A stretch of 64,000 nt of DNA from contig NZ_JACEFB010000003.1 in NCBI RefSeq assembly GCF_013694095.1, positions 62,001 to 126,000 on the forward strand, given 5' to 3'. The position numbers were made by a program, and so were the translations under genes. Below, piece by piece: positions 1 to 7,529 of this stretch. The notes beneath the pieces are model-generated. The model made no database searches and was not told the DNA's origin. It was given only the letters and a program-made list of their open reading frames with translations. Origin of the DNA: Thermogemmata fonticola. GTDB taxonomy: Bacteria; Planctomycetota; Planctomycetia; Gemmatales; Gemmataceae. Position 1 is the first letter of the stretch. Every line of letters starts with the position of its first letter.

Positions 1-348
1 TGGCCGCGCTTCGTCGATGTAACCCGGCCTGGAGCCACCCAATATCCCGGCTGGCCGCAGACTATCACCCAGGAGGACAACTACGGCCGCCGAGCCATCG
101 GCTACCTGCCCCGCTTGCAAACGGACCGGGATGATCCCGTCGTTCAATTGATCGACGAAAGTGACGGCAGCATCGTTTATACCCTGCGCATCCGCGGCCG
201 GTCCTGGCAGCCGAAAACCTTTCGCATCGGCCCCCACACTCTCCGCCTGCGCTGGGACGATGGCACCCGCCGCGAGCTGGAGCACCTCCAACCCGCCTTC
301 GAGCCGCCGGCAACCGTCTTGAACGTGAGTGGTGCGAAAACGCCGTGA
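1..348 (+). CDS. C-terminal end of an unidentified protein, possibly PhoD-like phosphatase
   Basis: The reading frame is open from the first base of the window to a TGA at 346-348, giving the last 115 residues of a protein whose start lies outside. The segment begins WPRFVDVTRPGA and continues GWPQTITQEDNYGRR, then predicts a compact beta-rich tail (VYTLRIRG, TLRLRW). The GWPxTIxQxDN stretch reminds me of the C-terminal part of planctomycete alkaline phosphatase D / metallophosphoesterase proteins, but no catalytic motif is in the visible part, so the family is a guess. It converges on the minus-strand ilvC gene, whose stop is 60 bases away. Confidence 0.55.
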   Translation, partial: WPRFVDVTRPGATQYPGWPQTITQEDNYGRRAIGYLPRLQTDRDDPVVQLIDESDGSIVYTLRIRGRSWQPKTFRIGPHTLRLRWDDGTRRELEHLQPAFEPPATVLNVSGAKTP

Positions 349-408
349 CCTGCCCGCTGGCCAAAGCCGAGAATCTCTCCAGTGACAGGCCAACTCCCCA
401 CGGAGAGG

Positions 409-1479
409 TCAACTCGCGGGGCGCGGCGGCGGCGCTTGGCTTTCCGGACGCAAGGAGCGCACAATGGCCCCCGCCTGCCACATCTCGCTCTCGGCGATCT
501 CCTTCAATTCCTTTTCCAGTTGCTGCCGGTAGTCCGGGCGGCTATTGGCCTCCAGCACCCGCCGGGCCTCCGCGCCTGAGGCCACGGATTGATACAGGCG
601 CTCAAATACCGGCTTGGTCGCATCGCGGAAGATGCGGAACCAATCCAACGCTCCCCGCTGCGCCGTTGTGGAACAATTGGCATACATCCAGTCCATTCCC
701 CGCTCCCCGATGAGCGGATAAAGACTCTGCGTCGCCTCCTCGACCGTCTCATTGAAGGCTTCACTCGGCGAATGACCATGCTCTCGAAGCACCTCATATT
801 GGGCCAACCACAAACCGTAGATCGCCCCCATCAGAACTCCCCGCTCGCCGGTCAGGTCGGAAATCACTTCCTTCTCGAACGTCGTCTCGAACAGATAGCC
901 TGAACCGATGGCGACACCCAGCGCCAGGCAGCGATCTCGCGCCCGGCCCGTGGCATCCTGATAAATGGCGAAGGAACTGTTGATCCCGCGCCCTTCAAGG
1001 AAGTGACGCCGGACGGTCGTTCCGGAGCCTTTCGGCGCCACCATGATCACGTCGATGTCGGGGGGCGGGATCACACCGGTCATGTCGCGGAACACGATGG
1101 CAAAGCCGTGGGAAAAATACAGCGCCTTACCCGCCGTCAAATGTGGGCGGATGCGCGGCCACATCTCCTTCTGTCCAGCATCGGAGAGCAGATACTGCAC
1201 AATCGTGCCGCGCGCGGCTGCTTCCTCTGGGTCAAACAGAGTCTCCCCCGGCTTCCACCCATCCTCCAGGCATTTGTCGTAGGTGCTGCTCCCCTTTCGC
1301 TGGCCGACAATCACCCGCACGCCGTTGTCCCGCATGTTCAGGGACTGCCCACGCCCCTGTACGCCATAGCCGATCACCGCCACCACCTCATCCTTGAGGA
1401 TGTCCCGGACCCGCTCCGGTGGATAATCGGCCCGCTCGATCGCCACTTCGACCGTGTCACCGATGCGTATTTCTTTCAT
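409..1479 (-). CDS. ilvC: Ketol-acid reductoisomerase
   Basis: This enzyme converts acetolactate/acetohydroxybutyrate to dihydroxy acids with NAD(P)H and Mg2+ in isoleucine/valine synthesis. The 356-residue protein has the N-terminal Rossmann fingerprint VIGYGVQGRGQ near residue 36, then DVIMVAPKGSG and the acidic metal-binding segment SDLTGERGVLMG followed by EATQSLYPLIGERG, all in family order. Length is close to class I IlvC. The start has a GAGGG-type ribosome site (GTGAGGGCAGGTC before ATG). It is transcribed away from the MarR-type gene at 1666. A good promoter is visible about 115 bases upstream, overlapping a palindrome. No other ilv genes are adjacent. Confidence 0.96.
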   Translation of the reverse strand: MKEIRIGDTVEVAIERADYPPERVRDILKDEVVAVIGYGVQGRGQSLNMRDNGVRVIVGQRKGSSTYDKCLEDGWKPGETLFDPEEAAARGTIVQYLLSDAGQKEMWPRIRPHLTAGKALYFSHGFAIVFRDMTGVIPPPDIDVIMVAPKGSGTTVRRHFLEGRGINSSFAIYQDATGRARDRCLALGVAIGSGYLFETTFEKEVISDLTGERGVLMGAIYGLWLAQYEVLREHGHSPSEAFNETVEEATQSLYPLIGERGMDWMYANCSTTAQRGALDWFRIFRDATKPVFERLYQSVASGAEARRVLEANSRPDYRQQLEKELKEIAESEMWQAGAIVRSLRPESQAPPPRPAS

Positions 1480-1596
1480 GACCTGCCCTCACGCGGCTGA
1501 AGTTCTTCGTGCTGTCGCGTCTCTAGCTTTCCCACCTCCGCCTAGGAAGCCTTTCTGCCGCTGATCTAGCCGCAGTTCGGCCCCGCGGATAGCGTG

Positions 1597-1625
1597 AGTG
1601 TAATCGGATAATATCTCGAAGTCAA
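1597..1625 (-). promoter_or_regulatory. Predicted sigma-70-type promoter of ilvC
   Basis: Read on the minus strand, TTGACT (complement of 1620-1625) is followed after exactly 17 bases by TACACT (complement of 1597-1602). Transcription would begin near 1590 and leave a leader of about 110 bases before ilvC. I see no leader peptide or attenuator in that leader. Confidence 0.6.
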
Positions 1626-1634
1626 GAATCTTGA
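1622..1634. promoter_or_regulatory. Palindrome TCAAG-AAT-CTTGA, candidate MarR operator
   Basis: This perfect 5-3-5 inverted repeat lies between divergent ilvC and the MarR-family gene and overlaps the -35 box of the predicted ilvC promoter. MarR proteins typically bind short palindromes next to their own gene and repress by occluding the promoter. Its role as an operator is inference from position and symmetry. Confidence 0.4.
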
Positions 1635-1665
1635 AAATAAGTTTCTCGATCTCAAAGTTTCACTC

Positions 1666-2265
1666 ATGCAAACAGACGCACTCCGGGATGTGGTGGACGA
1701 GCTGATCGCCGCTTGGCAGCGAGCACGACCCGATTTGGACCCTAGCCCTCTGCACCTTGTGGGGCGAGTGCTAGTTCTGGCACAACGCCTGGAAGAAAGC
1801 GTCGCCGCCGTCTTGGCACCGTTGGGCTTGACACTCGGTCAATTTGACATTTTAGCCACGCTGCGCCGCCACAGCCCCCAGGGTGGTTTGACACCAACCG
1901 AGTTGCTTCACAGTGTCGTACTCTCTAGTGGGGGAATGACGGCCCGCTTGGACCGGTTAGCCGCCGCCGGACTCATCGAACGTCGGGCCGCCGCGGACGA
2001 TCGGCGTAAGGTGATCATCCACCTGACCCCACAAGGCCAGGAAGTCATCGATGCCGCCATTGCCGCACGCTTGGCTGAAGCGCGTCAGGCTTTACCGCCC
2101 CTAACGCCCCGCGAGCAGGAACTCCTCATTACCCTGCTCCGCCGCTGGCTCACGCTCTTCGAGCAACGCCGGCTGGAGCAACGCCCGCCTTCCTCTCAGG
2201 CCGCTCCACGCGAACCGCCCTATACCTCCTCCCCGCGGCCTTCCTTCCCTACGCCCGCCGGATAG
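1666..2265 (+). CDS. MarR-family transcriptional regulator
   Basis: This 199-residue protein has a winged helix-turn-helix. Helices around residues 60-95 (LGQFDILATLRRH, TPTELLHSVVLSSGGMTARL) lead into the wing AAGLIERRAAADDRRK, the characteristic DxRRK wing of MarR. The C-terminus (about residues 165-199) is a proline/serine-rich tail not typical of the family. These proteins act as dimers, usually repressing adjacent genes and responding to small ligands. It is divergent from ilvC with a palindrome between them, so self-regulation and an effect on ilvC are plausible. The ligand cannot be told. Confidence 0.9.
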   Translation: MQTDALRDVVDELIAAWQRARPDLDPSPLHLVGRVLVLAQRLEESVAAVLAPLGLTLGQFDILATLRRHSPQGGLTPTELLHSVVLSSGGMTARLDRLAAAGLIERRAAADDRRKVIIHLTPQGQEVIDAAIAARLAEARQALPPLTPREQELLITLLRRWLTLFEQRRLEQRPPSSQAAPREPPYTSSPRPSFPTPAG

Positions 2266-2344
2266 AATCAGGCGTAAGAGCCGGATGCTAGCAACCCAAG
2301 CGGCATCTCCAGGCAAAACTCATCCTCACCGAGGCGGAACGATC

Positions 2345-3535
2345 ATGACTGCCGCGACTGCCCATGTGGTTCGACGATTGAGTCCATTTTCTTCCCCAAC
2401 GGGCTGGTTTCTCCTGGTGCTCACGGCAGCCAATTTGGGATTACTCTCAGATGCCGCCCTCCGCGGAAGTGCCGCACAGGCGGAGCGCCCTGCCCCATCA
2501 CGGCTGCCTCGCGAGCAGTTGCTAGCGTATCGAGACGCTCAGGGACGGATTCGCACCGCACAGTCGCCTCAGGAATGGGAGCATCGCCGCGCAGAAATCC
2601 GCCGAGGGATGGAAGCCATCATGGGCCGCTTGCCTGGACCTCAGAAGCGCTGCCCCTTGGAGGTTCAGGTGGAAGAGCAAGTCGATGCTGGCCCCTACAT
2701 TCGCCAGAAGTTGACGTATCAATCTGAACCTGGTTGCCGCGTGCCGGCCTACTTGTTGATTCCCAAGGCGATCCGGGAGGGTAAGGTCAAGAAGGCTCCC
2801 GCCGTACTCTGCCTCCATCCCACGGATAACACCATCGGGCATGGTGTGGTCGTCGGCTTAGGGGGGCGGGCCAATCGGGCCTATGCGGCCGAATTGGCAG
2901 AGCGGGGTTTCGTCACCTTCGCCCCGAATTATCCCCTGCTGGCCCATTATCAACCCGATCTCAAGAAACTCGGCTGGGAAAGCGGGACCCTCAAAGCGGT
3001 GTGGGACAACATCCGGGCGTTGGACTATTTGCAATCGTTGCCATATGTGGACGGCGGCGCTTTCGGAGCCATCGGCCACTCTTTGGGCGGACACAACTCC
3101 ATCTTCACCGCCGTGTGGGATGAGCGAATTCAGGTCGTCGTGTCCAGTTGCGGCTTCGATTCGTTCCTCGATTACTACGGGGGAGACGAGAAAAACTGGC
3201 AGCCGGAGCGCGGCTGGTGCCAGCTCCGCTACATGCCCAAATTAGCCCAATATCGCGGCAAGCTCGCTGAGATTCCGTTCGATTTTTACGAATTGATCGC
3301 CGCTTTAGCTCCGCGGCATGTTTTGGTGGTTGCTCCGCAAAAGGACCATAATTTCCAGGTCGAGAGTGTACGGAGAATCGTCACCGCTGCCCGGCCCGTC
3401 TTCGCGCTGTACGGGCATGCCGATCGGCTTCAAGCCGAGTACCCCGAAGCTGGCCACGATTTCCCCGAAGCCATGCGGCACAAGGCCTACCATCTCCTCG
3501 ACACCGTTTTGCGTACCCCCGCCCCACGCCAATAA
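2345..3535 (+). CDS. Secreted alpha/beta hydrolase (acetyl xylan esterase / dienelactone hydrolase-like)
   Basis: From the ATG at 2345 (preceded by GAGGCGG) this is a 396-residue protein. An N-terminal hydrophobic stretch (GWFLLVLTAANLGLL) suggests export. The body has the alpha/beta hydrolase features: PAVLCLHPTD before the oxyanion region, the nucleophile elbow GHSLGGH (Ser), and a late His in EAGHDFPEAMRH; the acid is probably in the APQKDHNF segment. Planctomycetes carry many such secreted esterases acting on polysaccharide side groups. Substrate is not determinable. An in-frame GTG/ATG at 2285 is possible but lacks a good ribosome site. Confidence 0.82.
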   Translation: MTAATAHVVRRLSPFSSPTGWFLLVLTAANLGLLSDAALRGSAAQAERPAPSRLPREQLLAYRDAQGRIRTAQSPQEWEHRRAEIRRGMEAIMGRLPGPQKRCPLEVQVEEQVDAGPYIRQKLTYQSEPGCRVPAYLLIPKAIREGKVKKAPAVLCLHPTDNTIGHGVVVGLGGRANRAYAAELAERGFVTFAPNYPLLAHYQPDLKKLGWESGTLKAVWDNIRALDYLQSLPYVDGGAFGAIGHSLGGHNSIFTAVWDERIQVVVSSCGFDSFLDYYGGDEKNWQPERGWCQLRYMPKLAQYRGKLAEIPFDFYELIAALAPRHVLVVAPQKDHNFQVESVRRIVTAARPVFALYGHADRLQAEYPEAGHDFPEAMRHKAYHLLDTVLRTPAPRQ

Positions 3536-3619
3536 CGGCAGAGCGCCCGCGAGAACTTGGAATCACCTTTGGAACTACCGCAGCCCGACTCCGCCTTCAA
3601 TCTTGCATTCCTTCCGATC

Positions 3620-3862
3620 TCAGGTTTCCACCACGATATGGTTGGCAATCACCCGCATGCCCAATCGCCGGCTCACCTCATGAAAGGCCAACTGCTTACC
3701 GTAATAGCTGCGGGCTAGACCATGCAGGATGATCCCGCGGCGCGTGATCAGAATTTCCAGGTCCCGCAAATGGCTCCGATGTTGCTTCACGATGTCTTTT
3801 GCGACACGAGCCGTTGGCTCCTCCAGTGCCGAAGCGGGGGGCACCTCGGTGGTGAGATTCAT
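3620..3862 (-). CDS. Small BON-domain protein
   Basis: Start chosen at 3862 because AAGGAG lies about 8 bases upstream on the minus strand; the longer open frame to 4012 lacks this. The resulting 80-residue protein has a single BON-like alpha/beta unit: HLRDLEILITRRGIILHG, then SYYGKQLAFHEVSRRLG, ending VIANHIVV, which matches the usual beta-beta-alpha-beta pattern with a conserved central Gly. No signal peptide is obvious. BON domains bind membranes or lipids; a cytoplasmic single-BON protein of this size is common in planctomycetes but has no assigned role. Confidence 0.7.
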   Translation of the reverse strand: MNLTTEVPPASALEEPTARVAKDIVKQHRSHLRDLEILITRRGIILHGLARSYYGKQLAFHEVSRRLGMRVIANHIVVET

Positions 3863-4200
3863 GGAGGCTCTCCTTGGAGGGAACTCCGAAGTGATCGGCA
3901 CGCGATTCTCACGAAAAAACCAGTGGGAAAGGACAGCAAAGTGGATGCCGAAGTCCATAGGCTGGTACCGTGCTAGCTTCACCCGGATTCTCTTGCCAGG
4001 AACTTGTAGCACCCCGTTTTCATACCAGAAGCTGAATTGTATTGCTTTTTCCTGCGGAACAGGAATTGTGTGCCATCGGCAACGGATTCGGTAATGTGCT
4101 ATTTTGCATCAGATGAGGGGATCCTTTTGTGCCAAAAATGCACAGTGAGCTATTGACGAGCCGTGCAAATTCCGCACAATTGTAACAGACGGAATTGGCC
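3863..4200. other. Divergent intergenic region before the two-component cluster
   Basis: No gene is supported here. It carries the start region of the BON gene on the minus strand and, near its right end, a TTGACG...ACAATT promoter-like pair and an ACAATTGT palindrome ahead of the histidine kinase gene. Confidence 0.6.
4153..4183 (+). promoter_or_regulatory. Candidate promoter with overlapping ACAATTGT palindrome, histidine kinase gene
   Basis: TTGACG at 4153-4158 is 17 bases from ACAATT at 4176-4181. The latter lies inside the palindrome ACAATTGT (4176-4183). The same 8-mer, in nearly the same 14-base context (GCACAATTGTARCA), recurs upstream of the mcsA operon at 25379-25392. The -10 match is imperfect. 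Confidence 0.4.
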
Positions 4201-5505
4201 ATGGAGAACTTTACCTTCCGCGAGAATTTCGCCAGGTCCTACGTGTTGCACCATCTGACTCCCGAGCAATTGGCGGATATTCTGGATGCCACCGAAGATG
4301 GCATTGTCACTGTGGATTCCGAGCATCGGATTGTTTTGTTCAATCGTGGTGCGGCTCGCCTGTTCGGATACGAGTCGTCCGAGGTGTTGGGCCAGCCTTT
4401 GAATGTGCTGCTCCCAGAGCAGTACCATCAGAGTCACCCGCGGGACATGGAGGAGTTCGCGCGGGGACCTGTGGAGTCGCGGCGGATGGGTTCCCGCCGA
4501 GTCGTGCATGGACGGCGAAAGGACGGCCAGGTCTTTCCCATCGAAGTCACTATCTCCAAGCTGCGCTCTGGGGAGCAATTGTGGCTGACGGCTATTATCC
4601 GCGATGCGGGAGAGCGCAAGCGCTACGAGGATGCCCTGCTCCGCTGGAATCAGCAATTGGAAGAGCAAGTCCGGCAGCATACCGCTGAACTCGTGAAGCG
4701 AAATCAAGAGTTGTTGGAGAAAACGCAAGAAAATGAAATGTTTGTTTACAGTGTCTCCCACGACTTGCGCTCCCCGTTGGTCAATTTGATGGGATTCAGC
4801 GAGGAGCTGGAGGTGGCGGTCCGGCAGATAGGAGAGCTGCTTCGCGATCCTCGCGTGCCGCCGGAGGTCCGCAGCGCTGGGGAAGCGTTGCTTCAGGGAG
4901 ATGTTCGGGAATCGCTCGGCTACATCCAGGCTGCTGTGGAACGCCTCAGCCGCATCATTGACGGCTTGCTCCGGCTGTCACGGGCGGGACGAGTCGAGTA
5001 TCGCTGGCAGGCGGTCAATGTGGAGCAGATCGCACGCCGAGTGGTCGATGCCCATCGAACGATGATCCACCAGCGCCAAGCCACGGTCACCATAGAACCG
5101 CTCCCCATGGCCTGGGCTGACCCCGATGCGGTCGAGCAAGTCATGGCCAATCTACTCCACAATGCGCTCCAAGCGCTGGATCGCCCTACGGGAGGGCAAA
5201 TTGTCATCGGGCATCGCCCCACGTCTTCCACGACGTTTCACACCTATTTTGTCGCCGATAACGGTGTTGGGATCGATCCGGCCTTGCTGCCGCGTCTGTT
5301 CCAACCCTTCCACTCCAAGCCATCGGGTTCCAGCAAGGGGGAAGGCATCGGCTTGGCGATTGTCCGGCGGGTGGTGGAACGGATGGGAGGCAGCATCGGG
5401 GTGGAATCGGTACTTCATCAAGGGACGACGTTCCACTTCACCCTGCCGGCTCTCCCCTCGACTCCCATAAACTCCAGCATAGCAAAAGAGGAATCCTCCG
5501 CATGA
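4201..5505 (+). CDS. PAS-domain sensor histidine kinase
   Basis: A 434-residue soluble kinase (ATG at 4201; a TTG two codons earlier is possible). Residues 22-140 form a PAS domain (ILDATEDGIVTVDSEHRI, GYESSEVLGQPL). A coiled linker follows, then a HisKA domain with the H-box SVSHDLRSPL (phosphorylated His187), and a HATPase region with NLLHNALQAL (N box), VADNGVGIDP (G1), and GEGIGLAIVRRV (G2). There is no transmembrane segment, so it senses an internal signal. It overlaps the next gene by ATGA, so the response regulator at 5502 is its natural partner. The pairing resembles bacteriophytochrome-type kinases with Rcp-type regulators, although no GAF/PHY domain is present. Confidence 0.93.
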   Translation: MENFTFRENFARSYVLHHLTPEQLADILDATEDGIVTVDSEHRIVLFNRGAARLFGYESSEVLGQPLNVLLPEQYHQSHPRDMEEFARGPVESRRMGSRRVVHGRRKDGQVFPIEVTISKLRSGEQLWLTAIIRDAGERKRYEDALLRWNQQLEEQVRQHTAELVKRNQELLEKTQENEMFVYSVSHDLRSPLVNLMGFSEELEVAVRQIGELLRDPRVPPEVRSAGEALLQGDVRESLGYIQAAVERLSRIIDGLLRLSRAGRVEYRWQAVNVEQIARRVVDAHRTMIHQRQATVTIEPLPMAWADPDAVEQVMANLLHNALQALDRPTGGQIVIGHRPTSSTTFHTYFVADNGVGIDPALLPRLFQPFHSKPSGSSKGEGIGLAIVRRVVERMGGSIGVESVLHQGTTFHFTLPALPSTPINSSIAKEESSA

Positions 5506-5939
5506 CGCATGAACGCTTGGTGATCCTGCTAGCCGAAGACGACGATGGACACGCGCAACTGATCGAGCGTAATCTCAAGCGGGCGGGCGTGGTCAACCCG
5601 ATAGTGCGCGTCGCGGATGGTCAGGCGGCGTTGGACTATATCCGCCAAGGCGGTAACGGCCAGCCGCTCCTCCTCTTGCTAGACATCAACCTGCCGCGCG
5701 TGGACGGGATCGAGGTGCTACGGCAACTTAAGGCCGATCCCCATACGAGTAAGCTCCCCGTCATCATGCTGACGACCACGGATGACCCCCGCGAGGTGGA
5801 TCGGTGCTACGCTTTGGGTTGCAGCGTGTACATCACCAAGCCGGTGCGGTATGAAAGCTTTGTCGAAGCCTTACGCCGTTTGGGAATGTTCCTGGAGATT
5901 GTCAAATTGCCATCACCCCCTTCCTCACCCTCGGCGTGA
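5502..5939 (+). CDS. Single-domain response regulator (Rcp1/CheY-like)
   Basis: This 145-residue stand-alone receiver overlaps the kinase stop codon (ATGA), so the two are translationally coupled. It shows the acidic pair LAEDDDG near the N-terminus, phosphoacceptor in LLLLDINLPRVDG, conserved Thr in IMLTTTDD and Lys in YITKPV. The layout, with VNPIVRVADGQAALDYI, is that of Rcp1-type regulators that pair with PAS/phytochrome-like kinases. With no output domain it probably passes phosphate on or acts by protein contact; the hybrid kinase directly downstream is a candidate target. Confidence 0.94.
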   Translation: MTHERLVILLAEDDDGHAQLIERNLKRAGVVNPIVRVADGQAALDYIRQGGNGQPLLLLLDINLPRVDGIEVLRQLKADPHTSKLPVIMLTTTDDPREVDRCYALGCSVYITKPVRYESFVEALRRLGMFLEIVKLPSPPSSPSA

Positions 5940-5956
5940 AGCGGGCAGGCGAGAGC

Positions 5957-7474
5957 ATGACCGCGACGATTCTGATCCTCGAAGACGATGCTGGGACCGC
6001 CCGGTTGCAACAGCGCCGCCTGGAACGGGCCGGCTATGCTACCTATTGGACCGCCGATGCCACCCAAGCCTGGCAGCGCTTGCAAAGCGGCGGGATTGAC
6101 CTGCTCCTGCTGGATCAGCATTTCGATGGCCAGCCGGAGGATGGTTTGAGCTTCTATAGCCGTCTGCAAGCGTCGGGGTATGATGTGCCCGTGATTCTCA
6201 TCACCGGCCGGCATGACGATGGCCTAATCGTGCGGGCCTTGCGGGCCGGCGTCAAGGACTACATTTTCAAGTCGCCGGAATATCTCGATTATCTGCCGGA
6301 AGCCGTGCACCGGGTCCTGGAACAGGTCCGCCTGCAACGGCAACTGGCCGAATCCCAGGCCCGTTTGGCGGCGATCGTGGAAACCGCCTTTGACGCCATC
6401 ATCACGGTGGATGGATACCACCGGATCACCACCTTCAATCCCGCAGCGGAACGCATCTTTGCCACCCCAGCCGCCCAGGCTATCGGACAGCCGATCCAAA
6501 TCTTTCTGCCGGAGGGCTGGCAGCAACAGGATGCCGCGACGGGTCAATCCTTCAGCCTGGGCGAGATGGAAGGCCGCCGGGGCGATGGCAGCCGCGTGCC
6601 GCTGGAGGTGTCCTGCGCCCGCGTGGAACGGCAGGGCCAGACCTTCTGCACCCTGATTCTGCGGGACATCACCGAACGCAAACAAGCCCTGGAAGAACTC
6701 CGTGCCAAAACGGAAGAACTCCGGCAGACGACCCGGCAATTGTGGCAAGCGGCCCGACTCGCGGGCGTGGGAGAACTCGCCGCCAGCATTGCCCACGAGC
6801 TGAATAATCCCTTGGGCACGATCAGCCTGCGCCTGGAAGGGATCCTGGCCAAGACGCCCCCCTCTGATTCCCGGCGTAAAGCCCTAGAAATCATCGAGGC
6901 GGAAGTCGAGCGCATGTGCCGCTTGGTCGCCAATCTCTTGCAATTCAGCCGGCCCGGAAATGACCAATTCTCGACGGTGCACCTCGCAGAAGAGGTGGAA
7001 AAAACCTTAGAGCTTTTTAGCCATCATCTGCGCAAGCGCCGCATCGAAGTCCAGGCGGAATACGGCCCCGATGTCCCAACAATCCATGCCGACCGGCAAC
7101 AACTCCGGCAGGTACTGCTGAATCTGCTGAGCAACGCCGCCGATGCCATGCCCCAGGGCGGACGCCTCATCGTGCGCCTGCGCCGCGGAGCACTCGAACA
7201 GGGAGCGCCTGCCGTCGTGCTGGAAGTGATCGACAACGGTATCGGCATCCCGCCCGAACATCTGCCTCAGGTGTTCGACCCCTTCTTTACGACCAAAGAA
7301 GAAGGCAAAGGTACGGGCCTGGGCTTAGCCATCTGCAAGCGGATCATTGAACAGCAACATCACGGCTCTATCACGATCGAAAGCCAGCCGGGGCACGGGA
7401 CAACCGTGCGGATTGCCCTGCCTGTTTCGGGTCAAGTGGTGAATCCGCCCGGCGAGCGAAACGCCTCCGCTTGA
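5957..7474 (+). CDS. Receiver-PAS-histidine kinase hybrid
   Basis: From ATG 5957 the 505-residue protein has an N-terminal receiver (LILEDDAG; phosphoacceptor Asp53 in LLLLDQHF; Lys in DYIFKSPE), a PAS domain at about residues 135-245 (IVETAFDAIITVDGYHRI), and an NtrB-like kinase core: H-box ASIAHELNNPLG, N-box NLLSNAADAM, G1 VIDNGIGIP, and G2 GKGTGLGLAICKRI. No membrane segment. An upstream GTG at 5936 would overlap the preceding stop. The HELNNPLG kinase type commonly phosphorylates NtrC-type regulators, and one is encoded next at 7530, so the protein probably receives input at its receiver and relays it to that activator. Confidence 0.92.
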   Translation: MTATILILEDDAGTARLQQRRLERAGYATYWTADATQAWQRLQSGGIDLLLLDQHFDGQPEDGLSFYSRLQASGYDVPVILITGRHDDGLIVRALRAGVKDYIFKSPEYLDYLPEAVHRVLEQVRLQRQLAESQARLAAIVETAFDAIITVDGYHRITTFNPAAERIFATPAAQAIGQPIQIFLPEGWQQQDAATGQSFSLGEMEGRRGDGSRVPLEVSCARVERQGQTFCTLILRDITERKQALEELRAKTEELRQTTRQLWQAARLAGVGELAASIAHELNNPLGTISLRLEGILAKTPPSDSRRKALEIIEAEVERMCRLVANLLQFSRPGNDQFSTVHLAEEVEKTLELFSHHLRKRRIEVQAEYGPDVPTIHADRQQLRQVLLNLLSNAADAMPQGGRLIVRLRRGALEQGAPAVVLEVIDNGIGIPPEHLPQVFDPFFTTKEEGKGTGLGLAICKRIIEQQHHGSITIESQPGHGTTVRIALPVSGQVVNPPGERNASA

Positions 7475-7529
7475 AAATATCATACAGTAAGGGTCAAAGC
7501 GTCTTATCTTCACCAAACATTCAGAACAG

